From Chlorobium sp. (lineage in GTDB: Bacteria > Bacteroidota > Chlorobiia > Chlorobiales > Chlorobiaceae), in contig JANQMO010000065.1 in the NCBI GenBank assembly GCA_028280025.1, forward strand, positions 1 through 19,928: a DNA stretch of 19,928 bases. Direction: 5' to 3'. Position numbers and translations under genes: made by a program. This document shows positions 16,108-19,928 of the stretch, in pieces (within the stretch, counting starts at the first letter, position 1; every line of letters starts with the position of its first letter). The notes below the pieces were generated by a model. It was not told the DNA's origin, searched no databases, and saw only the letters and a program-made list of their open reading frames with translations.

Positions 16108-16590
16108 TCATAGTTTACCGTTATCAATAAGTGAGTTTATTTTGCTACAAGCTTCTTCTAAATCATCGACAATCCAAGTCGATAAACCAAATATAAAAGG
16201 ATGAATCCATTCACTTTCGCTTGTAGGCGAGCTTGTTGACGACACAATTTTTCTATAGTGTGAGTTTGGTGGAGAAATAGTCATCACAGTGACGTTTTCG
16301 TACTTAGCCACCATCATTTCTCCGCCAACACCAATACCTTTCTTTTGTCTTGCATCGACTAATACAAGATTGCTATCAATTACCGATTTGACGCAAGCTT
16401 TGTAGTTTTCCTCGTAGTTATGCCTTGGAATCGTAAATGTTGCTGGATTATAAATAATAACTTCACTTGCATTTATTCTATTTTCTAGAACCTCTTCTTG
16501 CTCTACTGTCCAGAAGTAACTAGGGTGACGTTTATCATTTCCTCCCTTTTTTATACTAACAGAAAGGTATATGCTAAATTTGCTTTTCAT
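16108..16590 (-). CDS. Small nucleoside 2-deoxyribosyltransferase-like protein (cassette C)
   Basis: A 160-residue protein with the layout of the nucleoside 2-deoxyribosyltransferase (NDT)-like Rossmann fold. A first strand (FSIYLSVSI) is followed by a helical region, then DSNLVLVDARQKKGIGVGGEMMVAKYENVTVMTIS (residues 72-106, broken by short loops). Asp79 and Glu91 occupy the positions of the conserved acidic residues of the family, where the Glu is the nucleophile in NDT enzymes. Related folds cleave N-glycosidic bonds of nucleosides or NAD-type nucleotides and are common in bacterial immune systems. Whether this one acts on nucleosides is inference. ATG 16590 has a good AGGTGA ribosome site 3 to 8 bases upstream. 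Its neighbour D carries a related but distinct domain. Confidence 0.68.
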   Translation of the reverse strand: MKSKFSIYLSVSIKKGGNDKRHPSYFWTVEQEEVLENRINASEVIIYNPATFTIPRHNYEENYKACVKSVIDSNLVLVDARQKKGIGVGGEMMVAKYENVTVMTISPPNSHYRKIVSSTSSPTSESEWIHPFIFGLSTWIVDDLEEACSKINSLIDNGKL

Positions 16591-16619
16591 ATTTCACCTA
16601 GTGATATGCTTGTTTTAAA

Positions 16620-16681
16620 GTCTAGCGCAGCTGGTCTGGGGCCGCGAGGAAAGAGAGGTCCCTAGCAGCAACATGTTAGAC
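16620..16681 (-). repeat. attC site of cassette D
   Basis: A short 62-base attC. R'' is GTCTAAC (16681-16675), touching the TAG of the cassette D gene, and R' is GCTAGAC (16626-16620), one base off GTTAGAC. Inner arms pair imperfectly (GCTGCTAGGGACC with GGCCCCAGACCAGCTGC). R'' is complementary to the first bases of cassette D (TTAGAC at 17871). Confidence 0.8.
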
Positions 16682-17830
16682 CTAAATATATTTTGTGAAA
16701 TCATGAATTTTGAACGAATCTTTATCTGGACCGAAGCTAGATTTACTCTCGGCAGCAGAGACACTGACAACTGCGCAGAAGGCATGTTTATGGTTATCTA
16801 GAACCATATCGTTCTCTTTGATCACTTTGTTAAGTTTTCCAATACACTCCGGATCAGTCACGGCAAGACAACTCGCTTCAGTTCCTCTGGATGAACGCCC
16901 AGCGAGAACCATGAAAAGGTAATTTGGATCCAAAGGATGAGGACCTCTAATTACAAGGCCATAATCCCACACCAACCTCCCACCTTTTGCTGTATTTACT
17001 GGTTGGTATGGTTCACCTTTTAATCGAATAAGAACTTTTGGATTACGAAGTTCATTACTCTCAGGATCTGGTTTGAATTCCCACTTAGGCTCACGTTTCT
17101 CAAAGAATTGCTTTAGTATCGTTCCCGTAAGTCGATTAGCTTTTGGGCTCGCAATAGAATATAGATGGCTTGGTACTGCTAAAGCATCATCGTCAAAATC
17201 ATCTGGATTCAATAATTCAGGGAGTCTATGTAAGCCAAATATAGATCCAAACGATTGCATTAAGCCCCGTATTCCAATGTAATCAGAATAAGTTCCCAGA
17301 GGTCTTTCTTTCCAGCCACCTCCACGACGAAAAGCCTCTCGATAGGAAAGCGGACTAGTAGCAACTATGTAAAGGCCGTCTTTGTCTCCAAGGCTTGACG
17401 GGACTAGCATTTGCCTTACCAATTCGGTTGGCGAATCACCAAACTCGAGTGTAGCTGATAATGTAGAAACTAGATTACTATACAACTCTTGAAGTCCAGC
17501 ACTTCCAGATTCGTACTTGACAATTCTGTGGTGGCGGATATCAAATGGTATGCTCCTAATCTCCCCTTGTGTTATGAAGACAACGGGTTTAGCGAGAGTG
17601 AGAGCAATGCCCACTTCATACATCACATTTGGATTGGCATCTGTTAAATCTGCAATGCATACAGACGACTCAGATATAGATTTATGTATTTTATCTGCAA
17701 TAGGTCCAGTAAACGAGACGTCTTTGACAATTTCACTGTCGAGCTTGCATTTCTCAATCGCACGGCTAATTACGTTTTGATAAATGGCTTCATATGGCTC
17801 TTTGTATGGGATCATTACAAAAGCTTTCAT
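16682..17830 (-). CDS. TIR/NDT-like nucleotide-hydrolase domain fused to unknown C-terminal domain (cassette D)
   Basis: A 382-residue, apparently two-domain protein. Residues 1-90 look like the nucleoside deoxyribosyltransferase/TIR-like family found in bacterial immune effectors: FVMIPYKEPY at the N-terminus, then IHKSISESSVCIADLTDANPNVMYEVGIALTLAKPVVFIT (49-87, quoted in part), with Asp61 and probable catalytic Glu72. Residues about 150-335 form a second domain with the patterns LYSIASPKANRLTG (223-236), DYGLVIRGPHPLDPNYLF (289-306) and VLAGRSSRGTEASCL; I have seen similar patterns in uncharacterised effector-associated domains but cannot name it. A sensor-plus-effector arrangement, with the N-terminal domain degrading a nucleotide upon infection, is an inference. 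ATG 17830 follows GAGGACGATT. The gene fills cassette D and its TAG directly abuts the attC. Confidence 0.72.
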   Translation of the reverse strand: MKAFVMIPYKEPYEAIYQNVISRAIEKCKLDSEIVKDVSFTGPIADKIHKSISESSVCIADLTDANPNVMYEVGIALTLAKPVVFITQGEIRSIPFDIRHHRIVKYESGSAGLQELYSNLVSTLSATLEFGDSPTELVRQMLVPSSLGDKDGLYIVATSPLSYREAFRRGGGWKERPLGTYSDYIGIRGLMQSFGSIFGLHRLPELLNPDDFDDDALAVPSHLYSIASPKANRLTGTILKQFFEKREPKWEFKPDPESNELRNPKVLIRLKGEPYQPVNTAKGGRLVWDYGLVIRGPHPLDPNYLFMVLAGRSSRGTEASCLAVTDPECIGKLNKVIKENDMVLDNHKHAFCAVVSVSAAESKSSFGPDKDSFKIHDFTKYI

Positions 17831-17865
17831 AATCGTCCTCGTGTTACTGAATGTTGATTATTGGA

Positions 17866-17936
17866 GTCTAACGCAGAAGTCACCGGCTGGTGTGAAGCGC
17901 AGCGGAACACCAGTCAGGTGAACTGACAGGTTGTGC
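17866..17936 (-). repeat. attC site of cassette E
   Basis: A 71-base attC. R'' is GCACAAC (17936-17930) and R' is GTTAGAC (17872-17866). Arms CTGGTGT (17887-17893) and ACACCAG (17907-17913) pair perfectly, and CAGAAGTCACC pairs imperfectly with GGTGAACTGACAG outside them. R'' matches the complement of the first bases of cassette E (TTGTGCC at 19143). Confidence 0.85.
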
Positions 17937-17962
17937 CATTTTTTTGTTCATATCCACTGCGA

Positions 17963-19096
17963 TTATATCAAAAGTAATTCGTCGTATTTTCGCTCGATCA
18001 TTTCTGATGTACGTCCGGATGCTGCGACCTCCACCAATGCCTCACGATCCAAAACGATGATGTACTGTCCGCGTTGTCGTTTTTCCCGTATCTTGAGAAG
18101 TGCATCACGCTCAGGTGTGCCAGAAATCCCGTTCGGCGCGAGAATAATTGCAGTTTTCGCGTCTGGACCGATGGAATTCAGCTTCTCGCAAACAACACCG
18201 ATCTCCCGTGCGCCAACCCGCTGCACCCAGTTCTTACACTCAACGACAATAGGTGACCCAGCGAATCTCCAGAAGCCCACCGAAATGTCGTTGCTGATTA
18301 GGAGGTCAAGTTCCTCGGCCTGGAGTCGTGCGTTCTTCTTGATGACACGAAGTCCCTTGATGTTCTGGAAAAGCCGAAGCGCGAATTGCTCCAATTTTTC
18401 GCCCTTCTCTGACCGCTGTGCTTCGCTGGCTGCATGGAGCAATTCCGCGAGTTCCGGTTGCTCACCACTCAAAGGTTCGAGTTCCTCTGACCTTCTCTCT
18501 ACCAGTTCACGTATTTTCACAAAATCGGAGTCCAATGAGAGAAGGCTGCCTAAAGGACTCGGCCCAGTTGAAGGTGAATATTTTGACTGGTAAGTCCTAT
18601 GTGCCGGCGAACTCAGTTTCGCGAGGCAAAGGTGGATGATGCGCACTCCCGGATACAGGACAATTGGGATATCTCCAATGTTATTGAGTTGAATGACCAG
18701 TCTACCTTGATAGCCGGGGTCAACATGTGAAACTCCGACTGTGAGACCAACGCGTGCCCACGATGAGCGTTGATAAATCAGCCCGCAAAGATCATAGGGC
18801 ATTCTGATGAACTGGAGGGTTGTCGCTAGAACATGTCGGTGAGCCTTTAGAACCACAGATTGCCCCAGACGGACTGAAGTCCTTTCGTAAAGACTGTCGA
18901 GAGCGAGCTGAGATTCTGGATCAGCCGGATCGAAAGAACCAAACGAGGCTGGCGAGTCGCGAAGCATCGAAAACTCTGTTCCAAGTCGAAGTTCAATGTA
19001 ATACGGTCCGACGTCTTCTGCCTCTGCGAATCGTGGATCTATGACAAGGTCGCCGTTTGATATCCGCAATTTGATCTCGGTATCGGTCAAGAACAT
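17963..19096 (-). CDS. dCTP deaminase/dUTPase-fold domain fused to Mrr-like PD-(D/E)XK nuclease (cassette E)
   Basis: A 377-residue fusion. Residues 1-180 belong to the dCTP deaminase/dUTPase superfamily: LTDTEIKLRISNGDLVIDP, YYIELRLG, then RSSWARVGLTV (110-120), HVDPGYQGRLVIQLNN (124-139) and PIVLYPGVRIIHL. In dCTP deaminases the catalytic Glu (E138 in E. coli Dcd) aligns with Gln136 here, while Asp126 of the DPGY motif, used by dUTPases, is kept. Deaminase activity is thus doubtful; dUTPase action or plain nucleotide sensing is more likely (inference). Residues about 180-235 form a charged linker. Residues 235-377 look like a restriction-endonuclease (Mrr-type) domain with D264 (EELDLLI), E286 and K288 (IVVECKNW), and a late ILAPNGISG motif. 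dCTP deaminases act in anti-phage defence; this fusion suggests nucleotide sensing coupled to DNA cleavage. It is the first cassette after the array's upstream edge. Confidence 0.82.
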   Translation of the reverse strand: MFLTDTEIKLRISNGDLVIDPRFAEAEDVGPYYIELRLGTEFSMLRDSPASFGSFDPADPESQLALDSLYERTSVRLGQSVVLKAHRHVLATTLQFIRMPYDLCGLIYQRSSWARVGLTVGVSHVDPGYQGRLVIQLNNIGDIPIVLYPGVRIIHLCLAKLSSPAHRTYQSKYSPSTGPSPLGSLLSLDSDFVKIRELVERRSEELEPLSGEQPELAELLHAASEAQRSEKGEKLEQFALRLFQNIKGLRVIKKNARLQAEELDLLISNDISVGFWRFAGSPIVVECKNWVQRVGAREIGVVCEKLNSIGPDAKTAIILAPNGISGTPERDALLKIREKRQRGQYIIVLDREALVEVAASGRTSEMIERKYDELLLI

Positions 19097-19137
19097 AGGT
19101 CACTCTTCAATAACGAATATTGTATCCGACGCTTCTG

Positions 19138-19144
19138 GCACAAC
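19138..19144 (-). other. Upstream edge of the cassette array (R' core)
   Basis: GTTGTGC on the minus strand pairs with the R'' core of cassette E's own attC (GCACAAC, 17936-17930). The crossover point is between 19144 and 19143. I see no palindromic attC upstream, so this is where cassette E joined either an attI-like or a non-canonical site. Confidence 0.7.
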
Positions 19145-19400
19145 AATTAATTAGTTCGTTTCTACATATCTCGTTTCATCGACGAAAATCAACAGTGCCT
19201 TGTGAGGCTGTTCTGTCATGAACGTTTAAAAATTACCATGAAATTTGAGTAAAATCAAGGTAATTATAAATTTAACTTTATGGATATCATTATGGAGTAG
19301 GGGACTTGGCTTATTAGTCTTGGAGAAGCAGATACCAAACTTTCTACGAAGTATATTTTGGTATCAGTAATCCCGCCATCATAACCCGGCTCCGACTCAG
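19145..19400. other. AT-rich intergenic stretch without a gene
   Basis: I find no convincing ORF, RNA gene, integrase or attC here. The region is AT-rich and contains the inverted repeat annotated separately at 19331-19365. It may hold the promoter serving cassette E, but I cannot single one out. Confidence 0.6.
19331..19365. repeat. 9-base perfect inverted repeat
   Basis: GATACCAAA (19331-19339) and TTTGGTATC (19357-19365) are perfect complements across a 17-base spacer, about 36 bases past the stop of the DUF4143-type gene. It lacks a T-run on the minus strand, so it is not a standard intrinsic terminator. It could be a protein-binding site or a structured 3' end. Confidence 0.5.
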
Positions 19401-19928
19401 TTACACCCAATTCGCGAGATCGCGCCAACCGATGACCTTCAGACCGCTACGCTCATACGATTCATCTCCTCCGTACATCAGCCATGGTGGTTCGGTTTCT
19501 CCAGCGGCGAAGCGTCCTGCTCGCTGACCGGCTTTGATATAATCTGACGTAACCGTGCTTCCTGACTTGATCTCGACCGGCTGGAGTTTTGCTCCACTTT
19601 CAAAAACCAGATCGGCTTCAACGCCGTTATTGTCTCTCCAAAAGTACAAATCGGAAGATAGCCCTTTGTTGTATCGCGCCTTGATGAATTCACTGACCAC
19701 CAGCGACTCAAACAAGGCTCCGCGAAGCGGATGCAAGGCAAGCGTGTCGGCGTTACGGATGCCGAGCAGCCAGCATGCGAGACCGACATCGAGAAAGTAG
19801 AGTTTCGGAAACTTGACCAACCGTTTGCCGAAGTTTTGATACTATGGTGACAGCAGATGCACCAAGTAGCTCGATTCAAGCACCGAAAGCCAGGATCGCG
19901 CCGTTGAATGTGAAACTCCCGCCTCTCC
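19401..19928 (-). pseudogene. AAA ATPase/DUF4143-family gene, 3' part, with in-frame stop
   Basis: The C-terminal part of an ATP-binding protein with a DUF4143 domain; the N-terminal ATPase lies beyond the window edge. The same frame stays open from the edge (SHSTARSWLSVLESSYLVHLLSP), hits TAG at 19844-19842, then continues as YQNFGKRLVKFPKLYFLDVGLA to the end. Family members usually read LLPPYYxNFGKRLVKSPKLYF here, so the TAG most simply arose from a Tyr TAC codon by one base change. The C-terminus keeps the nuclease-like signature GVEADLVFE...PVEIKSG. It is probably a pseudogene; a sequencing error is possible. Re-initiation at TTG 19820 (139 residues) is conceivable but would lack the ATPase. 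Function of the family is unclear. Confidence 0.8.

Larger units (their letters stand above)
14279..19143 (-). mobile_element. Five-cassette integron array without integrase (CALIN-like)
   Basis: Five consecutive gene-plus-attC units share one orientation (minus strand). From the upstream side the cassettes are E (17872-19143), D (16626-17871), C (about 16050-16625), B (14986-16049) and A (about 14279-14985). Each holds one gene starting about 32-47 bases after the cassette edge and ending close to its attC. The first bases of A (TTAGCGCC), B (TTAGGC), D (TTAGAC) and E (TTGTGCC) are complementary to the R'' core of their own attC (GGCGCTAAC, GCCTAAC, GTCTAAC, GGCACAAC), as expected if each once circularised through G/TTRRRY. 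C does not show this pairing. No integron integrase lies in the window; the next gene to the right is a DUF4143-type gene on the same strand, so an adjacent intI is unlikely but could lie farther off. Confidence 0.85.

Noticed and set aside
17931..18593. 220-residue plus-strand ORF antisense to the deaminase-nuclease fusion gene
   Set aside because: It is Ser-rich with no motif and opposes a gene with clear domain matches and cassette edges.
19144..19190. Possible attI site, from the repeated TCGTTTC near the array edge
   Set aside because: Two short repeats are not specific, and no integrase gene lies beside them; the next gene is a DUF4143-type gene on the same strand as the cassettes.
1..19928. 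CRISPR arrays, tRNA or rRNA genes, insertion sequences
   Set aside because: I found no regularly spaced direct repeats, no tRNA-like cloverleaf or rRNA sequence, and no transposase on either strand.

Overview
The window most likely comes from a green sulfur bacterium (Chlorobiota) or close relative. This is an inference from a B12-regulated chelatase operon pairing CobN with ChlI/ChlD-type AAA+ subunits plus a TonB receptor; no marker gene settles it. Every credible gene lies on the minus strand, so transcription runs from high to low coordinates. There are two very different halves.

Left half (about 14.2 kb down to 1): a cobalamin-riboswitch operon. A complete riboswitch (14004-14180) and a long leader precede, in transcription order, a short ORF resembling a TIM-barrel N-terminus, a radical SAM/SPASM protein, a CobN-type cobaltochelatase large subunit, a TonB-dependent outer-membrane receptor, a ChlI-ChlD-type chelatase subunit with a VWA domain, a second ChlI-type AAA+ ATPase, and a second, divergent CobN/BchH paralogue. 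Four junctions are 4-base ATGA overlaps and one is a 7-base gap, so this is one tightly coupled transcription unit. A second cobalamin riboswitch, cut by the window edge (1-92), starts the next unit to the left. Together the genes suggest B12-repressed corrinoid uptake (TonB receptor) and cobalt insertion (CobN with ChlI/ChlD). The roles of the radical SAM protein, the short ORF and the second CobN are open.

Right half (14279-19143): an array of five integron gene cassettes, all in the same orientation, each a single gene followed by an attC-like inverted repeat. In four cassettes the first bases are complementary to the R'' core of that cassette's own attC, as integrase-mediated cassette insertion predicts. 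No integrase is present, so it looks like a CALIN (cluster of attC sites lacking an integrase). Several cargo genes look like anti-phage or nucleotide-metabolism proteins: a dCTP-deaminase/dUTPase-fold domain fused to an Mrr-like nuclease, a protein with a TIR/NDT-like N-terminus and an unknown C-terminal domain, a small NDT-like protein, and a diverged PD-(D/E)XK-like protein. The fifth is a membrane-anchored LprI/DUF1311-domain protein.

Right edge: about 255 bases without a gene, then the 3' part of an AAA ATPase/DUF4143-family gene interrupted by an in-frame TAG, probably a pseudogene.
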